64,000 nucleotides of DNA from Sphingomonas hengshuiensis. GTDB taxonomy: Bacteria; Pseudomonadota; Alphaproteobacteria; Sphingomonadales; Sphingomonadaceae. Under the pieces are notes generated by a model. It was not told the origin of the DNA. It saw nothing but the letters and a program-made list of their open reading frames with translations, and ran no database searches. Positions 43,116 to 52,800 of this stretch are shown piece after piece (within the stretch, counting starts at the first letter, position 1; each line of letters opens with the position of its first letter). Position numbers and translations under genes: made by a program. The stretch is from contig NZ_CP010836.1 of assembly GCF_000935025.1 (NCBI RefSeq), positions 3,534,001 to 3,598,000 of the forward strand, given 5' to 3'.

Positions 43116-43931
43116 ATGGTAGAGATTTCCAAGCTTCCGCTTTCGAAGTCTATGGTATTGTTATTCAAGGATAATATTTCATATATTGCAGGAGGATTAC
43201 TTGTAGTCTTCGGCGGGGGGCTGCTCTATTGGGCGCAGACGATCCTGCCAGATGGTGGCCAGATCCGCTCTGACGCGGATCAGCCAGTGTCCGCGGGAAA
43301 CAGCGCCGTCGTTGCCGCAACCGACCCTGCGACCCGCTCCGACGGGCATGTCGGCGAGGAGGTTGTGCTCTCCAATGCAACGATCGATGCGCTGCTGAAC
43401 CAGTCCGACGCCGCCGCCACCGATGCTGCTGCCGATCCCCCACCGCTGCTTCAGGGCACGGACACCAGAGCCGACCCCGCATTTCGCCAAACCGCGCCGC
43501 CCGCAAGGATCGCCGACGTCACGGCCACACCGAGTTCCCGGGGGCGTCCCGATCCGGTCGCGCGATCGGCAAAGTCCCCGCCCGATGCCGGCACTAGACT
43601 TGCTGCCCCCCAGTTGCGGCTCGCGTCAGACAAGAAGGGGGCCGTGCCGGGGCGATCGCCGGGTCCCGGTGCAGCCACGACACTTCCGCGCAATGGTCTG
43701 GTGTCACACGGTCATGGTCTGGCGGTCGCAAGCGGCGCCATCCGAGGCTTGTACCGCGGCGACCTCATCATGCGGCGCTGCGGGAATAGTTCGGCCGAGC
43801 GGCGCGAGGCGCTCCTGGTGCTCCTGCAGCAAGCCCGCGACAGCGGCTATCCCGTCTGTGTCGATGTCGTGCGCAACAACGAGATCGTCGAGCGCGTAAG
43901 TGTTCGCGTCGATCCCGACGCTCGCCTCTGA
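43116..43931 (+). CDS. Single-pass periplasmic protein with PDZ-like C-terminus
   Basis: A 271-residue protein: N-terminal helix (ISYIAGGLLVVFGGGLLYWA), a long Ala/Pro/Asp-rich linker of about 150 residues, and a final ~70 residues (AIRGLYRGDLIMRRCGNS ... VDVVRNNEIVERVSV) that read like the end of a PDZ domain, where GLRxGDxI is typical. Its first ~100 bases are AT-rich with rare codons (TTA, ATA, TCT), unlike the rest. It is the first gene of the operon and may link the inner membrane to a periplasmic partner. No known family fits with confidence. Confidence 0.6.
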   Translation: MVEISKLPLSKSMVLLFKDNISYIAGGLLVVFGGGLLYWAQTILPDGGQIRSDADQPVSAGNSAVVAATDPATRSDGHVGEEVVLSNATIDALLNQSDAAATDAAADPPPLLQGTDTRADPAFRQTAPPARIADVTATPSSRGRPDPVARSAKSPPDAGTRLAAPQLRLASDKKGAVPGRSPGPGAATTLPRNGLVSHGHGLAVASGAIRGLYRGDLIMRRCGNSSAERREALLVLLQQARDSGYPVCVDVVRNNEIVERVSVRVDPDARL

Positions 43932-43949
43932 CCGCCGAGCGAGACAGCC

Positions 43950-46451
43950 ATGCCGGCGACCCCGCCCCGTTCCGGAAACCTCGGCCGCTCGGCACCGCGA
44001 GGCCCGTCCTCGGGCCGCGCGCACGGATCGAAGGTCAAGCCAGCCGGGTCGGCCAGCTGGTCGATGCCGGCGCGTTTCGCGTTCGCGCCAAGCATCCCCG
44101 GCGGAAGCGCAGGCGCACCACGGCCTCCGAGCGGGGGGCGCCTGCCCGGCAATACCCGCCGCAATCCGGCAGCGCCGACCGACTGGGCATCGCGCATCTT
44201 CTTTGCCGCCGGGGCATTCATCCTGCTGACCGTTGCGGCGGCGATGGCGGGGCTTTTTTACCTGGGCCTCCACCCGCTCGATCCCGCTCCAGTGATCGCA
44301 TTGGAGCGCCAGCCCACGATCGTCTTCCTCGACGCCGACGGCAGGAAGCTCGCAAGCGAACTTGCCCCCGGCCCGCACGTCCGCGACCTGATGCGCCGGG
44401 CCGAGAACGGCCAGCCGAATGCCCGCCATGTTCTGGATGCTGTGGTGGCGATCGAGGACCAGGATTTCTGGGAACGCGACGGCGTCGCGCTGCTGCCGCT
44501 GGCCAAAGCGATGCTGCTCGAAGGACGGGGCGGATCGACGCTGACGATGCAGCTTATCAAGAACGTCTACTGGCGCCCGGACCGCCAGCTCCGCAACACG
44601 GACGATGGCGAAGCGCGCGTGCGGGCAGAACGCTGGCCCGACCGCTTCATCCGCAAGTTCCAGGAGATATTCGGCGCCCCCACGATAGAAAGGCAGCTCG
44701 ACAAACCGGCCATCCTTGGCGCCTATCTCCGCCGCGCTCCCGACTATGATTCGCAAGGGCGCGGGATCGAGCCGGTCGCGCAGCTCTTCTACGGCAAATA
44801 TCCGGAGGAGCTGACGGCGGCGGAGGCCGCGACGCTCGCGGCCACGCTGAAGGGGCCGTCCGGCTATGATCCTCGCAACGTGGGAATCCCGGGTCGGCAG
44901 CCGCCCCGGACGAAGGGCCGGGACGGCCGGCAGATCTATGCCCCCAACACGCCGCTATCGTCCCCGGACGGCTGCGATTCCGGCGGTCGGCGGCTGCTCA
45001 ACAATCGCTGCCGCGCCTTGTTGGTGCTGGCCAAGATGCGCACGCGCCACCTTCCCGGTAGCCAGTCGCCGATGCTGTCCGAGGCCGACTATGCGGCGGC
45101 CCGGCAAGAGGTGCTGACGCTGGGCACCTGCGACGATTCGCCCCGCATGGCGAAGCAGCGCGCATTGGGGCTGCGGACTCCCGACGAGCAGCGATGTCGA
45201 CGCACGCCCAACGGGTTTCTGGCGATAGCAATGGAGGAACTCGACGGGCTCGGGATCAAGGCGTCAGAGGGCGAGACGCTGGAGGTCGCGACGAGCTTCG
45301 AGCGGGCGTCGCACACGCGCGCGGTCAGCGTGATCGAAGCATTGAAGCAATGTGCGTTTCCCCCGACCGAGATGGGGGTTGCAGACCTGCGCTTCGACGG
45401 CGGCGTCCGCAGCATCATCGAATTGCCGCCGCAGGGCGCCGACTTCTCGCGCGATCCGGAGGCAACCAAAAGCTATTTCGGCATCCCGCCGGGATCGACG
45501 CTGAAGCCGTTCATCTATGCCGCCTATCTGGCCGCGGACCCGACGCGCACGGAAGCGACGCCGATCGCGGATGACAACGCGCTTCCCGAGCGCGCGCGCG
45601 ATCGGGCGCAATGGCCAGTCCAGCAAAACATGCCCTGGTGGACCAATCGCGACGCCCCCGCCGCGACGATGTCGCTCGCAGAGGCATTTGCGCGATCGCG
45701 CAATCGGCCCGTGCTGCGCATGGCGGCAGAGATGGGGCCGGAGCCGATCCGTGCGATGATGGACCGGGCCGGCATGCGCTTCTACGGCGTGCGCGATTCG
45801 CTGGAGGCTGGCCCGGCACACGGCTTCCCCACGACGCTGGCGCAGAAATGGCCGATGGCGCTGCTGGGCGAAGGCGGCGCCGCCCGCGTCCGGCCGGTGG
45901 AGCTTGCCGCAGCCTATGCTGCCTTCGCCAACGCGGGACATGTCGTGCGCGCGCATGCCATAATCGAGGTGGTGGCGATCGGCAGCGACGGGCGGCGGCG
46001 CGTGCTCTATCGCCGCCCGCCGCCCACCGGTGCGGCGGCGATCGATCCCGGGATTGCGCAGAAAGTCGACACGCTGCTGGCCGGCGTGGTCCGGTCCGGG
46101 ACTGCCGCCGATACCGCGATGGCCGCGCTCGGCACGCGCGGCAAGACCGGCACGATCAGCGGCAGCCGCTATGGCTGGTTCATCGGTTACGTGCCGGGCA
46201 CCGACCGGATCGTCGGTGTGTGGATCCATTCGCCGGTGGTACGCACGCGCGACGAATCCTCCCACGAGGGCAATCGCCAGCTCGAGGTGAACGGCGCCGA
46301 TGCCGCAAAGATCGCCTATGCGGTGCTCGGTGCCGCCACCGGCGACACAGCGGGCGGCCCGATCCCCGAAGTCTGTCCCAAGGCATCACGCGTGCTGGGC
46401 GAAGGGCTGAAACGCCTTTCTGCGCGTCGCGCGGAGGCCGAGGGAGCCTAG
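43950..46451 (+). CDS. Class A penicillin-binding protein (GT51 plus transpeptidase)
   Basis: An 833-residue bifunctional peptidoglycan synthase. A ~80-residue basic Pro-rich cytoplasmic tail precedes one membrane helix (AGAFILLTVAAAMAGLFYLG). The GT51 domain has catalytic Glu169 in EDQDFWERDGV and GGSTLTMQLIKN. The transpeptidase domain has Ser516-x-x-Lys519 (GSTLKP), Ser583-Arg-Asn585 and KTG at 732-734. An insert at ~310-430 carries several cysteines. Class A PBPs polymerise and cross-link glycan; a copy inside this operon suggests local wall building or opening for the apparatus. Confidence 0.9.
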   Translation: MPATPPRSGNLGRSAPRGPSSGRAHGSKVKPAGSASWSMPARFAFAPSIPGGSAGAPRPPSGGRLPGNTRRNPAAPTDWASRIFFAAGAFILLTVAAAMAGLFYLGLHPLDPAPVIALERQPTIVFLDADGRKLASELAPGPHVRDLMRRAENGQPNARHVLDAVVAIEDQDFWERDGVALLPLAKAMLLEGRGGSTLTMQLIKNVYWRPDRQLRNTDDGEARVRAERWPDRFIRKFQEIFGAPTIERQLDKPAILGAYLRRAPDYDSQGRGIEPVAQLFYGKYPEELTAAEAATLAATLKGPSGYDPRNVGIPGRQPPRTKGRDGRQIYAPNTPLSSPDGCDSGGRRLLNNRCRALLVLAKMRTRHLPGSQSPMLSEADYAAARQEVLTLGTCDDSPRMAKQRALGLRTPDEQRCRRTPNGFLAIAMEELDGLGIKASEGETLEVATSFERASHTRAVSVIEALKQCAFPPTEMGVADLRFDGGVRSIIELPPQGADFSRDPEATKSYFGIPPGSTLKPFIYAAYLAADPTRTEATPIADDNALPERARDRAQWPVQQNMPWWTNRDAPAATMSLAEAFARSRNRPVLRMAAEMGPEPIRAMMDRAGMRFYGVRDSLEAGPAHGFPTTLAQKWPMALLGEGGAARVRPVELAAAYAAFANAGHVVRAHAIIEVVAIGSDGRRRVLYRRPPPTGAAAIDPGIAQKVDTLLAGVVRSGTAADTAMAALGTRGKTGTISGSRYGWFIGYVPGTDRIVGVWIHSPVVRTRDESSHEGNRQLEVNGADAAKIAYAVLGAATGDTAGGPIPEVCPKASRVLGEGLKRLSARRAEAEGA

Positions 46452-46454
46452 CCG

Positions 46455-47774
46455 GTGACACACCGAACCCCCTGTCGGACTTGCGACACCGTGCCCGGGC
46501 GGGGCGACCGGTTCTGCGGCCAATGTGGCGCGGCCATGGACTTTCCGGTGCCCTGCGTCCCGGCAATCGGGACCGAGGATGCGGCGCGCTGGCGCAACCC
46601 CTTCCCGGCGCCCGAGGGACCGTTCATCCTCAATGTGTCCGCGATACCGCTGGCCTGGGCGTGTACCGCCGCGTCGGTGGTGATCGCGAGCGAGGCCTCT
46701 GCGCCGGGTGCCACTGCATATTCCCGGGCAAGCATCGACGACCCGGCCCGGGTCGAGCGGCTCGGCATTGCGAAGGGTGCCTCACCCGACCTCGCGATCG
46801 CGCCCCTGATTGGTGGGCCACTCGCCGCCTTTGCCGTATATCCCGGTCACGTCGATGTGCTCGCAGATGGCGCGCCCATGGCGCGCTGGATTCCGCCGGA
46901 CGGCTTGCGCATCCATGGTGCAACCCTGTCCGCCACCGGCGAGCTATGGCTGGCCGCGAGCGATGGAGCCTCGCTCCGGCTGCTGGCGGGAAGCGGCCGG
47001 CCAATAGCCTTCGAGGAGCGAGCCAGCTTTGCCCAGTTCGCCCAGGTGGGGAAGAGTTGGCTGGCGCTGGCCGTCGATGCGCCCGCCGAGGGGCCGGTCA
47101 CGGTGCTGATATGGGGCGCAGGGCGATTCGCGGCCTGCCGGGATGGCGCCTGGATCGCGCATCGCGCTGCGCCGGAGGCACCGTACCTGCCCCTCGAGCA
47201 CGAGGCACGCCATGCGCACTGGCGCGAGGACCCGCGGGTGGGGGCCTGTGCGCCGCTATTCCAGCCATGCTGGACGGCGATCGCACCGTTCGTCGTCCAT
47301 TGCGTGGGAGGACTGGCTTCGCTTTCGGTCGCGTCGGCACCGGAAGAGGCAACGCCACGGATCGAGTGGACGATGCTGGAGCAGGCGCATGACGCGAGGC
47401 TCGTCGCGGTATCCGGACGCGGGCATCTCTTCGCGCAAGGACCGCGCCAAGGCTTCTGGCTACCGCTGGCGACGCCAGCAGGCATGCGGCACATCGAGCC
47501 TCCGGAGGACGGCCCCAACTGTATCAGCGCGATCGCACTCGCCGACGGCGCAGCCTTCCTCTGGTCCGGCCGGAGCGCCATGATCGAGCTATTCCCGGCC
47601 GGAGAGTTCGGCGGCGTGCCCGAGGCCCAGCGCATCGTGCAGCAGCCCGGCGCGGACGACGGCTATTTCCTGTCCTCCCGGTTTCCACCGCAGCTTTGCG
47701 ACGGACACCTCTGGATCGCGGGGGTGGCGGGCGCGCGGATGAAGCTTTGGCGGTTCCCGGTGCGCGCAGAATGA
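46455..47774 (+). CDS. Zinc-ribbon protein with repeat-like C-terminal domain
   Basis: A 439-residue protein from GTG 46455. The N-terminus CRTCDTVPGRGDRFCGQCG is a C-x2-C ... C-x2-C zinc ribbon, like that of the Hsp70-like protein in the same operon. The rest is rich in beta-strands with repeated short motifs ending in W or L (GELWLAASDG, SWLALAVD, GHLFAQG, GHLWIAG), which suggests a beta-propeller of about six to seven blades. No membrane segment is seen, so it is likely cytoplasmic. A scaffold role is inferred. Confidence 0.6.
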   Translation: MTHRTPCRTCDTVPGRGDRFCGQCGAAMDFPVPCVPAIGTEDAARWRNPFPAPEGPFILNVSAIPLAWACTAASVVIASEASAPGATAYSRASIDDPARVERLGIAKGASPDLAIAPLIGGPLAAFAVYPGHVDVLADGAPMARWIPPDGLRIHGATLSATGELWLAASDGASLRLLAGSGRPIAFEERASFAQFAQVGKSWLALAVDAPAEGPVTVLIWGAGRFAACRDGAWIAHRAAPEAPYLPLEHEARHAHWREDPRVGACAPLFQPCWTAIAPFVVHCVGGLASLSVASAPEEATPRIEWTMLEQAHDARLVAVSGRGHLFAQGPRQGFWLPLATPAGMRHIEPPEDGPNCISAIALADGAAFLWSGRSAMIELFPAGEFGGVPEAQRIVQQPGADDGYFLSSRFPPQLCDGHLWIAGVAGARMKLWRFPVRAE

Positions 47775-49477
47775 GCGCCTCGCCCTTCCCTCGTGCGCGG
47801 GCATTGCTTGCGATGTGCTTGGCCGCGGGGGCGATCCGGGCGGCGGCGACGCCGCGCGCGGATTGCTCGGTAATGCTCGACGCCTCGGGATCGATGAAAG
47901 GCTTTGCGACCGCGCAGGATCCGGCGTTCGTCGCCATGCTGGAAGCGCTGGACCGGAAATGCGCCGAGCGCTTCGCCTTTTCGGGAGCCGATCTGCGCGA
48001 CCTGCCCTCGCTCGCGCGCTATCAGCGCTTCGCAGGCGACACGGCGATCGCCGCAGCGATGCGCGCGTGGCTGCGCCGATCGAAGGCCGACCGCCTGGTG
48101 ATCGTCACCGACAATGTCGCGGACGAGCGCACGCGCAGCGATGGCCAGGCGGCCTTCTATCGCCTCCTTGCCGCTTCGCCACGCGCCTTCGATCGGATCG
48201 GGCTGATCCTTCGCCGGTTTGACTTCGACGGCAGTGTATATGCGCGCGGGCCCGACGGGCGCGAAATCGGCAATCGCTATTCCGGCGCGCGGGCGCTCGC
48301 CCTCTATGTGCTCCAGCGGCACAGCGGCGCTGCCGCGCCGACCGACAATCCCTGGCTCGCCCGAGTGGCGGAGATGACGGGCGCTGCCGGCAGCGGTCAG
48401 GCCGCGGTCCTCTCCGTGGTTCCCTTCCTGCCGGAGGGGCTGCTCGTCCACGTGCCCGAGGAAGGCGGCAAGGGCGCCGGCGTGGCGTTCCATGACAATC
48501 GCTACGAAATCGATCTGGCGGGCAGCAGTGGGCGGATGATCGAGTTCCGCGAGAGCCTGCGCATCCGTCCGCCACGGGACTGGTCGTTCGGGCGCGGCGG
48601 CCTCGCCTCTGCCGTTTCGGTGCAACTCGTCCTCGCCCCGGACGAGATCGTGCGCGCCGGTGAGCGATCGCCCTGCCCGGTCACGCCGACGGACCGGCAG
48701 CCCGAGCCGGGGGAATTGCGAGTGGATATCCGTTGCAGCATCCCGGAGCATTGGTCGACGCTGACCGAAGCGCAGCGCGTGGCAATGTCCCGCCAGCAGC
48801 GCACGCAGCGCTCGGGCATGTTGGTCGTCACCCTTCGCGCCGAGCGCGATCACCTCGCCACCGCGGGCACCCTGCGGCGCGACTGGGACTGGTCCGGCAG
48901 CGACGCCGCGCGCCGGCTCGCCGAGCCGGACCCGAAAATCCAGGGCCGCATCTACGCGCTTGATCAACTGGTCCGAGGCCTCATCGCTCCGGGCGCGGGC
49001 GGCGCTGGCATAACGATGGAGCAGCGGTTTCCGGTAACCTTGCGGCTGGATCACTGGGGATTGCCCTATCTCCTCGCCTGGATGCGCGAGCATCAATCCG
49101 AGCTCGGCCTGCTGGGCGCGATGCTGGCGATCGGCAGCGTGTTCGGCTGGTGGGCGGTATCTCGGCTGGTCTACCGGGTCCAGGGCGGGGCGGGCGGAAC
49201 GCGCACGACCGAGTTCAGGTTGTTGCGCCCCGTCCACATCCGGCATGCGGACAATCGGGCCGAGATCGTCGTCACCTCGCTGGGCGCGGTGCTGCGCGTA
49301 AGCGGACGGGGCGCAAGGACGAACCGGAGCTTTCTGCCATTGTCGGGCGGCATCGTCTTGCTAGTGTTCGGCGAGGGCGGGCGAACCCCCTCCAGTTTCC
49401 GATTCGAGCGGGTCGCGGGCGTAAGGCAGAAGCAGCGACAACCAGGAGGCGCGGCGCCATCGTCGCGCCGCCGCTGA
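47771..49477 (+). CDS. von Willebrand factor A protein, membrane-anchored
   Basis: A 568-residue protein with a signal-like start (ARALLAMCLAAGAIRAAA) and a vWA domain whose MIDAS motif DASGS is at 37-41, followed by VIVTDNVADERT. A middle beta region follows, then one membrane helix near residues 445-467 (LLGAMLAIGSVFGWWAVSRL) and a basic cytoplasmic tail. The vWA domain would face the periplasm and bind a divalent metal and a protein partner. The ATG overlaps the preceding stop. vWA proteins are recurrent neighbours of tubulin-like genes. Confidence 0.85.
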   Translation: MSASPFPRARALLAMCLAAGAIRAAATPRADCSVMLDASGSMKGFATAQDPAFVAMLEALDRKCAERFAFSGADLRDLPSLARYQRFAGDTAIAAAMRAWLRRSKADRLVIVTDNVADERTRSDGQAAFYRLLAASPRAFDRIGLILRRFDFDGSVYARGPDGREIGNRYSGARALALYVLQRHSGAAAPTDNPWLARVAEMTGAAGSGQAAVLSVVPFLPEGLLVHVPEEGGKGAGVAFHDNRYEIDLAGSSGRMIEFRESLRIRPPRDWSFGRGGLASAVSVQLVLAPDEIVRAGERSPCPVTPTDRQPEPGELRVDIRCSIPEHWSTLTEAQRVAMSRQQRTQRSGMLVVTLRAERDHLATAGTLRRDWDWSGSDAARRLAEPDPKIQGRIYALDQLVRGLIAPGAGGAGITMEQRFPVTLRLDHWGLPYLLAWMREHQSELGLLGAMLAIGSVFGWWAVSRLVYRVQGGAGGTRTTEFRLLRPVHIRHADNRAEIVVTSLGAVLRVSGRGARTNRSFLPLSGGIVLLVFGEGGRTPSSFRFERVAGVRQKQRQPGGAAPSSRRR

Positions 49478-49501
49478 AATGCTGAAGGGGAGCCAAGGAC
49501 T

Positions 49502-49855
49502 ATGGGGGGCATTCTAAGCCTGCTGGTGCAGAGCCCATCGACGACGGCGAACGGCCTCGTCGTGCTGGGAGCGGCGCTGCTCGCCAGCGTGGGAGCCTAT
49601 ATGATCTACTTCCGCGCTCGGCTGAAGCCGGACATGCGCGAAGGTGCCGACCCATGGGACATTCGCCGCACGGCGCTGGCAGTGGCGATCATGGTCTTCT
49701 CGGTGATCTCGGCCTCCCAGGGCGGGCTACAGCCGCTCCTCGCCTTCTTCCTGGCGCTGTTCCTGCTCCTCGTCAGCCATCGTAAGCCCTGGGTGTTCGG
49801 GATGATCGTGGCGCTGCTGGCCTTCGGGCTGGTCCTCCAACAAATCATTTCGTGA
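49502..49855 (+). CDS. Small polytopic membrane protein
   Basis: A 117-residue protein with about four membrane segments (GLVVLGAALLASVGAYMIYF, TALAVAIMVFSVISA, LLAFFLALFLLLVSH, GMIVALLAFGLVLQQI) and short charged loops including KPDMREGADPWDIRR. It sits between the vWA and tubulin-like genes with gaps of 24 and 15 bp. It could anchor the tubulin-like protein to the membrane; that is inferred from position only. Confidence 0.7.
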   Translation: MGGILSLLVQSPSTTANGLVVLGAALLASVGAYMIYFRARLKPDMREGADPWDIRRTALAVAIMVFSVISASQGGLQPLLAFFLALFLLLVSHRKPWVFGMIVALLAFGLVLQQIIS

Positions 49856-49870
49856 GGGAATTTCGCCATC

Positions 49871-52800
49871 ATGCCTGATCCCATTCTCTTCATTGGCCTC
49901 GGCGGTACCGGCAAGCAGACCCTGCTCTCGCTGCGTCGGCAGATGCTCGATCACTACGGCACGGCCACGCTTCCGCACATGTCGTTCCTGTGTGTCGATA
50001 CCGACAAGAACATGGTCGATCTCGATGGCGAGGCATTCGACGAATTCATGATGGAGGCACAGTTCAGCAACACCGAGTGGGTGAACGCGCCCGTCGACAA
50101 TGGCAGGCTCGCGGAATTCTACCGCCAGCCCACGCAATATCCGCACTACACTGCCTGGTTCGACATGGCACTCGAGCGGCACGGTTTCATCGTCGATGGC
50201 GCGGCTCAGGTCCGCAGCTTTGGCCGCATGGCCTTCTTTCAGAACTATGAGACCATTCGATCGAGCGTACTCGCGCGGCTTCAGGCGTTCCGCGATCCGC
50301 GGCTCGTCGCGCGCGCGCATGAGCTTTATGGCGAGCCGCTTGGCGCGTTGCCGCTCGTCTATGTCATCTTCTCGGTGGCCGGGGGTACCGGATCCGGCAT
50401 GTTCCTCGACATGGCGTTCCTGCTGAAGGACATTGCCGAGCGCGACCAGCTGCCGAGCCGATCGAGCGGCGTCTGCGTCCTGCCATCGGTCTTCTCGACC
50501 GACCTTCGCTCGCGCGCCTATGCCAACGGCTATGCCGCGATGCTCGAGCTGGAATATTATAATTACGAGCGGCGCAAGGAACAGGATCTCAACGCGCCGC
50601 CCGCAAGCCGCGACGAAGCGCTGTTCCGAGTGATGTGGACGCGTGAGGATATCGCCGCGAAGCCGATCCGCACGCTTCGCGGACCGGTGTTCAACGAGAC
50701 TTGGCTGATCGACTCGCGACCGCGACCGCTCAAGGCCGATCCCCCCGCCTTCCAGATCGGCGCGGCGCAGCGCTGGGCACTGACCGAGATGATCGCGGAG
50801 TGGCTGTTCGTCCGGCACGGCCGGCGGGCGCCGGCGCTGGCAGGCATGATCAGCCAGGAGGGGTCGAACCTGCTCGCGCCGCTTCAAAACACCGTCGACC
50901 TGCCGGTGACCGGGCGCGATAATCGGCGTCTGTCGCAGACGCTGAGCTGCCGCTACGGGTCGTTCGGCCTCTCCAAGATCTATGTCCCGGTCGCGGCTAT
51001 GGCCAAGGCCGCCTCGCACCAGCTCGCCGCCGACATCGTCGCCCGCTGGCTGCGCAAGCTCGACATGGCGCCCCAGTCGCGCGCCGAATACCGGACGCTC
51101 ACCTATCCTCGCCTGCTTCTCCAGGACGACGAGCCTGCGTCGGCCGTCGTCCCGCTTTATGAGCGGCTGCAGCGATTCGACGAGACCAGTTCGGTGTTCG
51201 ACCGCATCTCCTCGATCGTCACGCAACGCTGCCAAGAGGCGCTTGCCTCCGGCGCGACGCACGACTTCATCGCCGCGACCGAAGCCTGGCGCAGCGATGC
51301 CGAGCGCAAACAGCTCTCGCCGGAGAATGGCGGCGCCCTGGTTCAGGTCATCCGCTACAACGCCAGCGAGGCACAGGAGGAAATACGCGCGGCGCTGGAC
51401 ATCATCTTGCAGGAATCGCTGGCCGACGAGCGGCGGCGGTTCCCCTTCGCGCGCGCGCTGCTGGAAGACCTGTCGGACACCTTCCGTCAGCTGGCCGCCT
51501 ATGCCCGCGATCAGATCGAATCTTTCCGCAGCGAGGCGCAGAAGCTCAACCGCGAGAAGGATCGCGTGGCGAGCTATACCAATGCGAGGATGCCTGCAGT
51601 GCGCATTGCGGCGACCGAGGTGGCGTTCGAATTCATCGACAGTTCGTTCCGGGCGTCCCTCGACCGAACCATCTATTCGGCCATGGCGGACGTCTATGGG
51701 GCGATGGCGGCGCACATCGGCGAAGGCACCACGATCCGCCGGGCCGACGGCAGCGAGGAGCGAGTCACCAGCGGCGAGCTCAAGCGCATCGACGGGCTGC
51801 AATACGGGCTGGAGCGAATCCACCGCCGGCTGGGCGAACGCCGCGATTCGATCGTCGCGCGTCGAACCTCGCTGCTCAATTTTCGGGTCGGGCACGAAGC
51901 AGTCGGCGACTTCTACAAGACCGCCGACGGGCTTCCCTTTGACGATACCGCCGTCGCTGAGGTGGAGAAGCAGGTCTACGATTCCGGGCTGTTCGACGGA
52001 CGTAAGCGGTCGCCTTGGGGCCTGGTCGAGGCGCTCGCCTCGTCCGGCGAAGATGATTCGCTCAAAAAGCTGCTGCTCTTTACCGACCACAAAACCGCGC
52101 ATGTCCGCGATCAGAATGTAAACGCGATCCAGCAGTTCGACCGCACGTTCGGAGGAGGCGAGGGCGAGGTCCGATATCGCGCGCAGGTTTTGCACCAGGC
52201 GCAGATGGGCTCGCCCTGGCTCGCGGAGGGCAGCACCGCCTTCAGCCACTTGTGGAGCCGCGAGCAGCGGCTCGCCCGCCGCGTGGCCCGCAACGCCAAT
52301 CCAGGGGAGGGCAGCGCGCGCGCGACCTTCGACCGGGCAGCGCTCAACCGCTTCGACGACATGCTTTCGAACGAGATCGACCATCTGTCGCGAAGCGACG
52401 GGCAGCCGCACGTTGTCTATTTCGAGGCGGAGATGGCCGGGTTCCCGCTCGCCGCGGTGCCCCATATCGAGCAATATCGGAACCTCGCCTATCTGCCCCA
52501 TCTGCGCGGCGACGACACCACCGAACGCGCCCCGGCGAAACGCGTGCTGCACACCGAGCTCGACATCGAGAAATATACCGATGTGGCTCCCTTCAGCGAG
52601 GAGGAAGTCTATCGCCGCCTCACCGCAGTGGAGTTGCTCGCCAAAACGCTGGTGCTTGGCATCGTCACGCCGCGAGCCACCCCGGACGGGCTCGGCTATG
52701 AGTTCAGCTACGTGCATGTGGAGCGTTTCGAACAACAGGAACGCCAGCTCGGTCGGTTCAATCGCGCGATCACCACTCTGGCGGGCGGGGGGCCGATCGT

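Noticed and set aside
49727..52735. A 1002-residue minus-strand frame opposite the tubulin-like gene
   Set aside because: It has no recognisable motif and mirrors the codons of the plus-strand gene, whose glycine-loop motifs are convincing.
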